Program-made: the position numbers and the translations under genes | Shown: positions 10,102 to 20,243 of the stretch, one piece after another | Layout of the letters: every line of letters starts with the position of its first letter | How positions within the stretch are numbered: the first letter of the stretch is position 1 | Source of the DNA: Echinometra lucunter | Lineage: Eukaryota > Echinodermata > Echinoidea > Camarodonta > Echinometridae | DNA length: 64,000 bases | Direction: 5' to 3' | Assembly (NCBI GenBank): GCA_029962745.1 | Contig: CM057165.1 | Coordinates: 7,890,523 to 7,954,522 of the forward strand | The notes under the pieces: generated by a model | The model's input: only the letters and a program-made list of their open reading frames with translations | Told to the model about the DNA's origin: nothing | Database searches by the model: none

Positions 10102-11048
10102 GTTCAGTGCGATTACAAATCAATCTTTTACACAAAATAACTACGATAATTCATGAAAATTATAATTTTTTGTGATTTTTGTTATTCCTTTCATCATAAA
10201 AAAAATCACTGAGGACTAAGTGAAACCTTTACACCACTGGACAACGACAAACACGGAGCAAAAGAAGAAGTACATGATATTATTGAATAAAGCCAATTAA
10301 AGGAATTTTCATAGTCACTGAAATATCAATTTTACGAATACCAAATAATTCAAGAGCTTTATGAATGTCGATGGTGTTACGATAATGAAACCGATTAAAG
10401 GATCATCACGAACAAATAATGATTACGGATTAAAACTTAATCATATTAATGCAATATCTTACTATGTAACAACAGCAAAATCAAGCAGAAAAGGACTTTC
10501 ATGTACAATACAAAGGAAATCTGGCAGAATTAGTGTCCAGTATAACCTACTGTACTCATGGTACTGGTGATTATAACTCCAGATTGATTCCAGGTTAATC
10601 CAAAAGGGCTGGAGAAAATCCTTAAGTAAAAGGTTGATGGTGGCAATAACAGTTGTGGGATCAGTGTCCATAAAATTGAACTGGGCTAAATGTCCGTGTG
10701 GAGATTGAAGAAAAAGTCGATGACAAACAAATCCACTTAGATATCCAAGTCGGAGTTGAAAGCGATCTCGATCCACAGGTTGGTAGTATTGGTGAGCATT
10801 GAGAATTTCCTCTTGAAGATGATAAATAATTAGATTTGACATGTTTGAAGAGCTTGTTGCATAACATATCTGAACGAACGAAAATGAATTCAGTGGAATG
10901 ACAATTTTTCTCGGCGATTACAGTTGTGAATTTGAATGCCATTAACAAAAAAAAAAAAAACAAAACAAAACTGAGTGACAAAATTGCTAAATGGGGGGGG
11001 GGGGGGGGGTGGCCAGCCTGTACAAATGCAATGTATATAGATTGATAT
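10102..11048. other. Intergenic stretch with one unexplained open frame on the minus strand
   Basis: A 126-codon minus-strand frame runs 10842-10462. It starts with MSNLIIYHLQEEILNAHQYY and contains LSGFVCHRLFLQSP and WINLESIWSY. It does not look like low-complexity translation, but I see no splice signals, promoter or family motif, and a second overlapping frame is also open. It may be a relic of a mobile element. A run of about 17 G lies near 10993. Confidence 0.3.
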
Positions 11049-11424
11049 ACACACCAAGAAAAAAGGTGCAATTTTGCACCTTTCAAATGCAACACTGGGA
11101 GCTCCTTTTTGGGTGCAACTTTGCACCTTAATAAGCTTTTTGCATCTTTAAGGGTGCAGTTTGCACCTTAATAAGCTTTTTTGCATCTTTAAGGGTGCAG
11201 TTAGCTACATTTTGCACCCTAAAGGGTGCAGAGTTGTACCCTTTTGGGGAAGGTGCAAATTTGCACCTCTTTGTATGCAAAAATTTCTGGGCATTTCTGG
11301 GTGCAAACAAGAACAAAAAGATGAATTTTTGCACCTTTTTCATGTAGGGTGCAAGATTGCACCCAGAAAGGTGCTGCCAGTGTTGCATTTAGGGTGCAAA
11401 CTTGCACCATTTTTTCTTAGTGTG
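11049..11424 (+). mobile_element. MITE full of GGTGCAAA..TTTGCACC short palindromes, copy 1
   Basis: The ends are ACACACCAAGAAAAAA and TTTTTCTTAGTGTGT (inverted). The interior repeats GTGCAATTTTGCACC, GGGTGCAACTTTGCACC, AAGGTGCAAATTTGCACC and similar short palindromes about every 30-50 bases. The same family recurs at 11727 and 32351. Confidence 0.8.
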
Positions 11425-11726
11425 TAAGAATACTATTGAATACCTTTGTATTAGCCGATAAATGTTTTCACGAATTGTGAATAAAACTATGAACCCGAAT
11501 TTTTCTGTCACTGAAGCACAATATTTCTCCTTTTTGGAATTACGTTCGGTACTTGATTGATTGCTTGATGATAATGACGTAATGACCCAGTCTGAAATCG
11601 CTGATCTCCGAATTCAGCTTACGAATCCTAATCATGCAAATGATAATTGAAAAAGGGGAGAAAAAATGTTATAAATTAATACCGGAAGAAAGTTTGTACA
11701 AATCAAACGGTCTTTTCTTGCCCCAT

Positions 11727-12003
11727 ACACTAAGAAAAAAAAAGGTTCAATTTTGTACCCTTCAAAAATTTAATGCAACAATGGGAGCTCCTTTATGGGT
11801 ACAACTTTGCACCCTAAGGAGCATTTTGCACCTTTAAGGGTGCAGTAAGCTACACTTTGCACCCTTAAGGGTACAGAGTTGGGTGCAGAGTTGCACCCTT
11901 TAGGAAAGTTCAAATTTGCACCCTTTTGAATGCAAAAATTTCTGCACCCTTAAAGGTGCAAAGTTGCATTTAGGGTGCAAAATTGAACAGCTTTTTCTTA
12001 TGC
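11727..12003 (+). mobile_element. GTGCAA-palindrome MITE, copy 2
   Basis: It starts ACACTAAGAAAAAAAAAGG and shares ATGGGAGCTCCTTTATGGG, GCAGTAAGCTACACTTTGCA and TGCAAAAATTTCTGCACCCT with copy 1. Ends near CTTTTTCTTATGC. Same orientation as copy 1, about 300 bp further on. Confidence 0.75.
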
Positions 12004-12597
12004 ACTCTGAAATTATGTAAAAAACATAAATTAATAAATCACCTTCCTCACACGTTTAACAAGCAGACGTGAACTTTTTAACATTAATATCCTAGACTAC
12101 GTAACCCCTCCCTCCGTTACTTTTTTATTTGGACAACTTTTCCCTTGAACAACTATGCCATTATAATTATGATAACTAATCCTAGGACAACTCTCCCGAT
12201 ACAAATGCCTCCTCAGTATACCCCCTCCCAGGACACACGATGCTCTCTCCGTAATTTGAATACTTGAGCAATTATTATGATTATTATTTTATTCGGCAAT
12301 TCAATATATTATATTATATACCGAAATTCAAGATTCTAGATTTTCGGGTCAAGATCAGAATTATAGAGAGTGCACTATGCCCCTCGACTTCGTCTCAGGG
12401 TAGAGTACAGTTTCGAGATCATCTTGGGCTATAGTTTGGACATTACAGTATTTGTTTAATAATTCCACTAGAAACAAGTCCATTATCAAATAAATATCGT
12501 AGTAGTCCGGGGAAGCTATTCAAACTTTAGTTGTCTGGCTACTCTGGATATTCATTCATCATATTTTAAGTGTTGGGACGATACTAATTCAGTCAGA
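12004..12597. other. Intergenic, no gene seen
   Basis: AT-rich unique-looking sequence with a C-rich patch near 12180-12240. I see no coding signal. Confidence 0.5.
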
Positions 12598-13925
12598 CAC
12601 AAACTCTGAAAACCGAGTACTGGAAAAAACTCCGAAAATGGCGTATAAAGCACAGTCAATATAGCTTCATCGTTGAATGCGAGGCATTGTGCATACACAA
12701 TACATGGGAAAAGTTTGCGGTGAGTCAACGGTTCTAACACACACACACACACACGCCCCCTCGCGCACACAGAGAAGCACACACCCACACACCCACACGT
12801 GCACACATACACACCCACATATACCCTCCCGTGCCATAAGTATTGCAACATAGCTAAATTGCGTATGGATTTATGAGTATGGATCTGTATTTTGTGATTT
12901 TTCGTTTATAACCATTGAATTTTTGTGGACTCTTTGTGTATATCTTAAAAGGGAGAACTTGTCCTTTTCTGTCCTGAGAGCAGTAGATATCCTGACCCAA
13001 ATACGCGTGAAACAATGGAGAAGACAAAAGACCAAAGGAAACAAATCGCCATATTGGGAGGTGGGGGTTAGTGAAAGGAATCATGATACTCCCCCTTCAT
13101 ATTTCTCCCCAACATGTCTACACACCCACAGAAGATAGATTTCCGTGGTCCGTTGCCAACAGGTTGCCAAGGAGGATGCGCGCCATAATCATTATCCAGA
13201 AAAATATAATAAGTATGTGAAGAATGCGCTTATGGAAATTAATTTCGATATATTCATCACAACACTGCCATCAACGAATTCTTCACGAATTCGTTATATT
13301 TTGCTGGATAATGATTGTGGCGCGCATCCTCCTTGGCAACGCCTTGGCAACGGCCTACAGAAGTCTATCTTCTCTGAGTGTGGTTATTTTTCTCCGCTCT
13401 TTTCTGGAAACATTATGGGTATTATTTCCTTGCTAAAAGTGTACACAAACCTTGTAAACAGGTTGGAAAAAAATACGAAGGGGGAGTATCATGATTTCGT
13501 TTACTGATAACTCCCAACTCCCAATATGGACATTTGCTTCCTTTGGTCTTTTGTCTTCTCCATTGTTTCATGCATGAATGGGTCAGGATATCTACTGCTC
13601 TCAGTATGTTTATGTAGTCAAAAATGAAAATGCAGTGAAGTTATTTCATATGTTTGCCATTCAAAATCTATTTTGTAGTGATTAATTATCTAAGCATTTT
13701 TTTATAGACATAATTGGGCCACAGCATCACTTTATAGAATACTACTCATATCAACAGCAGGTTGACCTTGGAATAATTTCCCTATATATTTTGTACATAC
13801 TGCATGATCGTGAACGATGAGGGCTCTTTTCTTCACTGCGCGTCAGTACCGTCTATATATACGGCACTGCTGCGCGTAATACGCCGTTTTCGGAGTATTC
13901 GCGTATATCAGTTTTCAGAGTTCGA
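12598..13925. repeat. Large inverted repeat (about 1.3 kb) with a strong inner 631 bp palindrome
   Basis: The inner arms are about 12974-13230 and 13276-13604. The left arm starts CTGAGAGCAGTAGATATCC and the right arm ends with its exact reverse complement. Both arms share GGAGGATGCGCGCCA and CATTATCCAG blocks, and the loop is about 45 bp. Outer sequences at 12600-12650 and 13875-13925 are also inverted (ACTCTGAAAAC and ACTCCGAAAAnGGCGTAT). The outer parts are more diverged and the left one holds a CA/CACAC microsatellite (12737-12830). Likely a foldback or MITE-type element; no clear target duplication. Confidence 0.75.
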
Positions 13926-14136
13926 TATAGCTGATAGTGTTGAAACATGAGATGATACCTATTGACTGACTTACGTTTTTTATCCGCCTTTCTCATGCTG
14001 TAATTCTCTACCGTGATCCTGAATGTGTTGGTCTGTATCCGTTTGATGAGTTTTAGCCTCCCTCAGGTGCAAGCCATATTCAAGCCTCTTCAGAAGATCT
14101 TGGTGTGCATCTGATCATTGATAATATTTAAATAAT

Positions 14137-14270
14137 ACAGACTGGCCTTGATAGAGATATGATATATATTGCCCAAATTAGCTCATATCGCCCGAGGCGG
14201 GAGCCGAGGATGATATGAATCTAATGAGGGCAATATATAAAAGTCATATCTCGGAAAAGCCAGTCCCTGT
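14137..14270. mobile_element. Small foldback element
   Basis: ACAGACTGGCCTTGATAGAG...ATATATTGCCC at the left mirrors GGGCAATATAT...CAGTCCCTGT at the right. The inner part (TTAGCTCATATCGCCCGAGG against CCGAGGATGATATGAATCTAA) continues the stem. About 134 bp, non-coding. Confidence 0.7.
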
Positions 14271-15012
14271 TATTATTATTATCTACAAGACATCTTGAGC
14301 AAATTCATGACAAAAAATTCTCAAAATCTCACTAAATATTTGGTCTCTGAAATCTCTGAGTCGCCATCTTGAGTACCGGTACTGCTTTACGTTTACGTTA
14401 CGGCAAAAATAAATAAATAAATAAATTAAAAAAAAGCAAGCTCTAAAAAGGCAAAACAAAATAATTTACAAATTCGCAAAACGTGTGATATGGGAAATAT
14501 GGACCTGGCTTCCTGATTGAAATGGACTTTTCTCTAAATTGAGTCGATATGATTTAAAAATTGACCTGCTTAGATGTCTTGTATGGATAATAATGTTATC
14601 TAAGACATAAAACAAATCTTGGTTCGAGAAATTCTTTGGGAGAAAAACAGGCAAAGGATTCTCTTTGTACGTGTAACAATAGGCCTAAAGATGCCCTTTT
14701 CCCCTCCTTGTAATATTTGATATGAACATTCAAACTCCTAATTCTAAATGATCTAAGTTCTCAAATGCCGCATGAATACGTCATTAAATGACGTCAATAT
14801 TACTCAATTAAATCGTACAAATCTGTATTTATAATTATACTGGTGCTAATAACTGAAGGGGGCATGGTGACTTGGTAAAAAAAAAAAAAAAAATAAATGA
14901 TAATAATAAGAAATAAATACACGAGTCGGTATCACTATGCCTACATAGCACGATAATTGATTTCAAGATAAAAGAGCAATGCAGGTAAAATGCCTTGCTG
15001 AAAGACATAAAT

Positions 15013-15084
15013 GCCGTGCCCGGAATCGAACCCCCGGTTCTCACATCTCCAGTCAAGTGCCTTAAACCACTCGACTACGGCACC
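15013..15084 (-). mobile_element. tRNA-like SINE head (Ser/Leu-type)
   Basis: On the minus strand it reads GGTGCCGTAGTCGAGTGG (A box) and GGGGGTTCGATTCCGGGCAC (B box). The anticodon arm does not form a normal 5+7+5 stem-loop. A tRNA pseudogene or SINE head. Confidence 0.65.
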
Positions 15085-15345
15085 TCCAGGCTCCACCGCC
15101 ACTCGACTACTGCACCTGCACGTGATAGTGATTTTTAATTCACCTGACTGCCAAGAAACCGAATACAATGTTAGATACTTAAGGACAAAGACTCCAGTAA
15201 ATCTATGGTTAAAACAAAGGAGCAGGTAATTCGAAGATTTATGGATTGAAGCGGCTTGGTTTTCAGTGAAGGACCTTCCATTTAGAAGAAAGACCTTCCA
15301 TTTGATACAAGACAGAGCTTCATCACCTGTAGAGCTATCACGATG

Positions 15346-15766
15346 AAAGCCCACCGCACACTATACGATCCGTCTGCGATCCGATTTAGGAAAATTTTGT
15401 AATAGCATTTGATAAGAACATTCAAACAGGTGAAATCTTAATGATCAAAGTTCCGTACATTCGTATGAATACTAAAATAAAAATTCCCGGCTTTCACGAG
15501 CCTCCCTGTAGGAATAAAAGCGAACTCAATTCCGAATCGTAGTGACGTCACAGCAATCTTGCGATCGGCTACGATTTGAAGCCGATTTGGCCTTTACTCC
15601 AACCAAAAGGCTATCAGTTAACCAAAATTTCGATTTTGGTATTCCTATCATTTTTCCGAACTTCGAATTAGATAATTTTTCTTGTTTAAACTTTCACATT
15701 CAATGCGAAATGCCATTTATTCGAAAATCGGGTCGCAGTCGGATCGTATAGTGTGCGGTGGGCTTT
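15346..15766 (+). mobile_element. MITE with AAAGCCCACCGCACACTATA inverted ends, copy A
   Basis: Its terminal inverted repeats are about 40 bp: AAAGCCCACCGCACACTATA...CGATCCGATTT on the left and the near-exact reverse complement on the right (ending GTGCGGTGGGCTTT). The interior has CACGAGCCTCCCTGTAGGAA and GTGACGTCA, with no coding capacity. A truncated second copy is at 16849-17231 and a third at 37446. Confidence 0.8.
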
Positions 15767-15787
15767 AGATGATACAGGTTGACTTAC

Positions 15788-15949
15788 TTTTCCATTCGAT
15801 TTCTTCGTCTGGTGGTGAGACGTCCACTGAGGTACAGGATGGCGGGAAACTCACATGGCATAACGATAACACAAGAGATATCGCCGGGTCTCCTAGTCCT
15901 GCGACATCACCTCCTTCTCCGTCCTCTTGTACAACTCTCCCATTCAGAT
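15788..15949 (-). CDS. Candidate duplicated exon, copy A, of an uncharacterised secreted-protein gene
   Basis: This 162-base exon lies between an acceptor (TGACTAG) and the strong donor AAA-A|GTAAGT. It enters and leaves in phase 1, so it can follow either exon 1 or copy B without a frameshift. It encodes an acidic stretch (VVQEDGEGGDVAGLGD), a hydrophobic AISLVLSL, two cysteines (CHVSFPPSC) and a tail with VDVSPPDEEIEWK. I do not recognise the family. A last exon was not firmly found: a CTCTACAG acceptor near 15328 has compatible phase and would give SDEALSCIKWKV, but that frame then runs through a SINE. The exon could also be a non-functional duplicate. Confidence 0.45.
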
Positions 15950-16058
15950 CTAGTCAATCAGAAGAGTTTTCAAAACATGATGCACAGGAAAATTAGCGCA
16001 AACTCTTATCTAACATAAATGCATGTATTGCATACTGTGTTTTAGATGGGCAATAATC

Positions 16059-16304
16059 TTAAGGCTCGTTCACATAAAGTAGCGGTAAACAGCTTTAAAA
16101 ACACCCCTAAAAGAAAAACATAACAAACAAAACAAAACAAAACAAAACAACTATGTGTAAAAGTGAATGCAATAAGAAATGCAACAAAGGTGAATGCTAT
16201 ATCCGTACTCATATAAGATACAGAAATGTGACGAGAAATATATACGCTTAAAAAATTCTGTGGTTTTTTGAAGCGTTTATCGCTGCATATCTGAACGAGC
16301 CTTA
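16059..16304 (+). mobile_element. Small MITE with TTAAGGCTCGTTCA ends, unit A
   Basis: The left end TTAAGGCTCGTTCACATAAAG mirrors the right CTGAACGAGCCTTA. Inner blocks AGCGGTAAACAGCTTT and AAGCGTTTATCGCT also pair. The duplicate in unit B is at 17530-17757, showing the insertion preceded the tandem duplication. Confidence 0.75.
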
Positions 16305-16848
16305 TTTCTTTGGTAAAAATTATGGATTTTTTTAAATGCCTTCATATAAAGCTGAAAGCAGATATCAAATGCAGGAAATATGGAGTCTTGAGTATAGATC
16401 AATGCAGTAGTTTTATACTATTGATTGTAACTTAATCATTTCAAATTACGTTAAGCTAGGGTAAGAAATATATAAAATTTCATTCCATAGTTTTGCATAA
16501 TTTAAAGAATGATGTTTTATATGATGTATTTGTATCAAAGAATGATAGAGCAGTTTAAAGGGGATGGGGACATCGTGCACCAATTATATTTAGATATTAT
16601 GCTTGCATAGCGAATACTTCGACGGCAAAATTTGAGTCCTAACAAAAAACACCGGAAACATTATCATTCATATTACATAGTATTTTGGACTTGCAAACGG
16701 TGGAAGCAAAAGAGTTAAATGTAAAATAGAGAAAATAGTTCGAGGAGGTCATGAAACAGCATCGTGAAATAGCCATCAAAATCGTCTTCTGCGAGATTAT
16801 CATCATTATCATTATCATATTTACATCCTCGTCATCCTCCTCCTCATC

Positions 16849-17231
16849 GTCTGCGATCCGATTTAGGAAAATTATGTTATAGCATTCATACATATAAAAT
16901 CTTAATGATCAAAGCTCCGTACGGTCGTATGAATACTAAAATCGAAAATTCTGGGTTTCACGAGCCTCCCTGTAGGAATAAAAGCAAACTCAATTCCGAA
17001 TCGTAGTGACGTCTCAGCAATCTTGCGATCGGCTACGATTTGAAGCCGATTTGCCCTTTACTCCAACCAAAAGGCTTGCAGTTAACCAAAATTTCGATTT
17101 TGGTATTCCTATCATGATTCTGAACTTCGAATAAGATAACTTTTACTTGTTTAAACTTTCACATTTCATACGAAATGCCATTTATTCGAAAATCGGGTCG
17201 CAGTCGGATCGTTTATTGTGCGGTGGGCTTT
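16849..17231 (+). mobile_element. Truncated MITE copy B, missing the outer left inverted repeat
   Basis: Starts within the terminal repeat at the tandem duplication junction and ends with an intact GTGCGGTGGGCTTT. The interior matches copy A closely. Confidence 0.75.
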
Positions 17232-17252
17232 AGATGATATAGGTTGACTTAC

Positions 17253-17423
17253 TTTTCCATTTGATTTCACTGTCTGGTGGTGAGACATCCACTGAGGTAC
17301 AGGACGTCGGGTCATTCACAGGACATACCGTTAACACGAGAGATATAGCCTCTTCCACCGAGTCTCCTAGTCCTGCGACCTCACCTCCTTCTCCGTCCTC
17401 TTCCGCAAATCTCCAATTCAGAT
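17253..17423 (-). CDS. Candidate duplicated exon, copy B, of an uncharacterised secreted-protein gene
   Basis: The exon is 171 bases, phase 1 to phase 1, with acceptor TTGACTAG and donor GTAAGT. Joined to the signal-peptide exon at 18603 it completes a GAT codon and continues LNWRFAEEDGEGGEVAG, AISLVLTVCPVNDPTSC and VDVSPPDSEIKWK. Compared with copy A it has three extra codons (SVEE versus P region), an in-frame indel. Most other differences change amino acids, and only two or three are silent. That is unusual for a conserved exon and fits either diversifying selection or loss of constraint. No known domain is recognised; the two cysteines and the acidic front half suggest a pro-region or small secreted module. 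Confidence 0.5.
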
Positions 17424-17529
17424 CTAGTCAATCAGAAGAGTGTTTAAAACATGATGCACCGGACAAGGGGAAAAAAAGGGCGCAAACTCTTGCATGTATT
17501 TCATACTGCGTTTTAGATGGGCAATAAGC

Positions 17530-17757
17530 TTAAGGCTCGTTCACATAAAGTAGCAGTAAACAGCTTTAAAAAACTCCCCCAAAAGAAAAACATAACGAAA
17601 CAGAACAACTATGTGTAAAAGTGAATTCAATAAAAGCATCAAAGGTGCATGCTATACTCATACTCATAAGATACAGAAATGTGACGAGAACTATACGCTT
17701 AAAAAATTCCGCGTTTTTTTTGAGGCGGTTTATCGCTGCATATCTGAACGAGCCTTA
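17530..17757 (+). mobile_element. Small MITE with TTAAGGCTCGTTCA ends, unit B
   Basis: Duplicate of the element at 16059-16304 with the same inverted ends and a shorter interior. Confidence 0.7.
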
Positions 17758-18282
17758 TTTCTTTGGTAAAATTATGGATCTCTTCCTTTAAAAAAAAATG
17801 CCTCTCTATAAAGGTGAAAGCAGATATAAAATGCAAAAAATATGGAGTCTTTTGTATAGATCAATGCAGTTTTTTTTTTTTTAGCATTGATTGTAACTTA
17901 ATAATTTCAAATTACGTAAAGCTAGGGAATGAAATATATGAAATTTCATTCCATAGTTTTGCATAATTTAAAGAATTATGTTTTATATGATGTATTTGCA
18001 TCAAAAAATTATAGAGCAGTTGAAAGGGGATGGGGACATCGTACCCCAATTATATTTAGATATTATACTTGCATAGCGAATACTTCGACGGCAAAATTTG
18101 AGTCTTAACAAAAACACCGGAAACATTATTATTCATATTGCATAGTTATAATATTGTTGACTTGCAAACTGTGGAAGCAAAAGAGTTAACAGAAAAATTG
18201 AGAAAATATTTCGAGGAGATCATGAAACAGCATCATGAAATAGCCATCATAATCGTCGTCTGCGAGATCATCATCATTATCA

Positions 18283-18600
18283 TTATCACATTCACATCCT
18301 CGTCATCCTCCCCATCATCATCATCATCATCATCACCTCTCTCATAATCATCATCGTCATCGTCACCATCAACACCATCGCCATCATCATCATAATCGTC
18401 ACCTTCGCCATCATCATCATCGCCACCCTCATCGCCACCCTCATCGCCATCATCATCACCATCATCATCATCGCCACCATCATCATCACCATTACTGTCA
18501 ACATCATCCTTATCAACATCTTCATCATTATCATCATCAGCATCATCATCATCATCATCATCCTCATCCTCATCATCATTTTCACCATCCTCATCATATT
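18283..18600 (+). repeat. CAT/ATC-rich microsatellite
   Basis: Imperfect CAT repeats (CATCATCATC with CGCCATCAT and CCTCAT variants). It lies in the intron right after the donor of the signal-peptide exon. Its minus-strand translation gives a Met-rich frame that is not real protein. Confidence 0.9.
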
Positions 18601-18602
18601 AC

Positions 18603-18708
18603 CTTCCACTGAACGACTGGCCTCGCTAGGATCACCAAGGGGTACAGCACAACACCCCACAGCTACCAGGGCCACCAGGAACAAGACCATCATTTTGTTG
18701 CTCTTCAT
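18603..18708 (-). CDS. Signal-peptide first exon of an uncharacterised secreted-protein gene
   Basis: On the minus strand the ATG at 18708-18706 opens MKSNKMMVLFLVALVAVGCC, followed by AVPLGDPSEASRSVE, then one base and a GTAATA donor at 18602-18601. This is a textbook secretory signal: a basic N-terminus, a hydrophobic core of about 13 residues and small residues before a likely cleavage after CCA. The remainder starts a polar pro-region. Phase 1 at the donor matches the candidate exons at 17423 and 15949. Position-specific support comes from a TATA-like box and a TCACTA-type initiator just upstream. The downstream open frame into ATG repeats is intron. I do not recognise the gene; a small secreted defence or signalling peptide precursor is one possibility. 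Confidence 0.65.
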
Positions 18709-18761
18709 GACTCTGAATGTGTCTTGCAGAACGTGCGATGAATCAAAGAGTAATGGTATAG

Positions 18762-18787
18762 TGAACAATCGAGTTCAGGTTTTAATA
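18762..18787 (-). promoter_or_regulatory. TATA-like core promoter for the signal-peptide exon
   Basis: On the minus strand TATTAAAA (18787-18780) lies about 25 bases before GTTCACTATA, whose A at 18762 could be the start site. The 5' UTR would then be about 54 bases. Spacing fits a TATA/initiator promoter; it is unverified. Confidence 0.35.
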
Positions 18788-20080
18788 GCAGTTCCACGAC
18801 TTGTTTTCTGATTTAGCTAACATAAATGGCGGATATTAAACAGAATACTCCGTGTTAGAAATAGAGCATGCTCCAGTAAACGCTTAATTTAATCTAAATA
18901 AAAATATTTTTAAAAAAACCCCAAAAACAAACCACAAAAAAATAAAAAAATAAAAAAAAACACAACAACCCAAAGAGGCGTCAATTACTATCTGAGAGAT
19001 GAATTATTCATTAATTGGTATAGTACAGGCTGGTTGTGCAAACATAATGCAAAAAGGGAAAGCATTGTATGCATTCCTTTACGTAATCATTTTTTAAAAA
19101 TTTCTATATGAATTTTATAATGACTGATTTTCAGATTATTTGATTTATCCTGCAATTATCATATGTGTATCTTTAACTTGTAATAAATGTGGATGAAACA
19201 ACGATTATCTTTCCTAAATCACTTTGTTTGATCATGTTTTCCATTAAATTGCCATACGGCACCCCGGAAAGCTGCAAATTCAAATCGATTTTTTTTTTTA
19301 TTACTTGTTCAATTTAGTTCAATAGTGCGCTCTAAATGTTTACACCATAAGTTTACACTATTATTATTATCATTATCAAATATCCAGTTTAGCTTATAAC
19401 GTCTAAACATGTGCAAGAGTTGGTACCATACGATTCAGTATCCTGCCTTTGTTGAAATCAAAAGAGAATAGGCCCTTCAACACATTTCAATAGATTTAGG
19501 GGACCTGAAAGTTTTACATTTCAATGCGATATATGTCATTACTCCCCTTCTCCTGCATTAAAACTGGTATCTTGCACTGAGAAGAAACTGCACTTAGTGA
19601 TGGCCATCTTTAAAGAAAAGTGGGCACAATAGGCCCCAAGGGAGGGGGGGGGGGGCATTCTCGTGGTGGCCAAATAGGTAATTTTGCTTGTAACACATCC
19701 ATCTACCCGTGCGCCAAATTTGGCGCTTTATCATAGATTAAAACACTATGCCACCTGACAATATTCGATACGCTGTTTCATAATGTTCTTTCCTTATCAT
19801 GTGCACCTGTACACGCAATTCACCTCTTCAAATATTGCAATTGCGGCAATGCATACTCGACTCGTCTTCTTGGTTCATCGTCCGTGTTATGATGTAAGCG
19901 ACAACACTTTTCCATATTATCAGCAGGGGCGGAGATAGGATTTTTACAAATGATATGAGATTTGACGAAAAACAAGCAATAAGGGCCTCAAGTTATTCAA
20001 ATTATAAATGTGTTTGTCTCTGAGCATAAAAGGAATCTAGTTTCTCTTTAGTGTCAAGAGAGGTGGTTAGATCAAATCAC
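18788..20080. other. Intergenic, no gene seen
   Basis: AT-rich, with A-rich runs near 18900-18970 and a G run near 19645. I found no splice-supported exon. Confidence 0.5.
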
Positions 20081-20084
20081 ACAC

Positions 20085-20089
<5 letters not shown>

Positions 20090-20153
<64 letters not shown>
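20090..20153. repeat. TA microsatellite
   Basis: About 32 TA dinucleotides. It follows the tRNA-like unit on that unit's downstream side and could be the tail of a SINE. Confidence 0.9.
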
Positions 20154-20157
<4 letters not shown>

Positions 20158-20243
20158 CAATTGAGAGAATAATAGCGTAGCATGAATCAAAGTTCCCCAG
20201 AGCTGTCCTACCATTTTTGAAATTTTGCAAAGGTTGAACAAAT

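Larger units (their letters stand above)
13926..15345. other. Intergenic interval with a small foldback and a SINE head
   Basis: It contains a foldback at 14137-14270 and a tRNA-like SINE head at 15013-15084; the rest shows no supportable gene. A minus-strand frame open from 15354 to 14941 has a CTCTACAG acceptor near 15328 whose phase would fit the secreted gene upstream (see the 15788-15949 entry). It runs into the SINE and is not convincing. Confidence 0.45.
15372..18311 (+). repeat. 1.48 kb tandem duplication (two units)
   Basis: Unit A is 15372-16848 and unit B is 16849 to about 18311. Unit B starts abruptly inside the MITE terminal repeat (GTCTGCGATCCGATTTAGG), joined to the CAT-rich end of unit A, which fixes the junction at 16848/16849. 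Along the whole length both share MITE interior, candidate exon, a second small MITE and the GAAACAGCATC.TGAAATAGCC block. They differ by scattered substitutions and short indels, so the duplication is old enough to have diverged by roughly a tenth. Confidence 0.85.

Noticed and set aside
15013..15084. Functional tRNA-Ser/Leu
   Set aside because: Anticodon arm does not fold, so it is treated as a SINE head.
15769..17527. + strand frames containing GGETSTEVQD and SPSPATSPPSPSS in both duplicated units
   Set aside because: They are antisense to the exons that have signal peptide, splice sites and phase agreement. The + strand versions have no splice support.
18292..18600. Methionine-rich minus-strand reading continuing the signal peptide
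   Set aside because: It is translation of a CAT microsatellite past a good GTAATA donor; the real exon ends at 18603.
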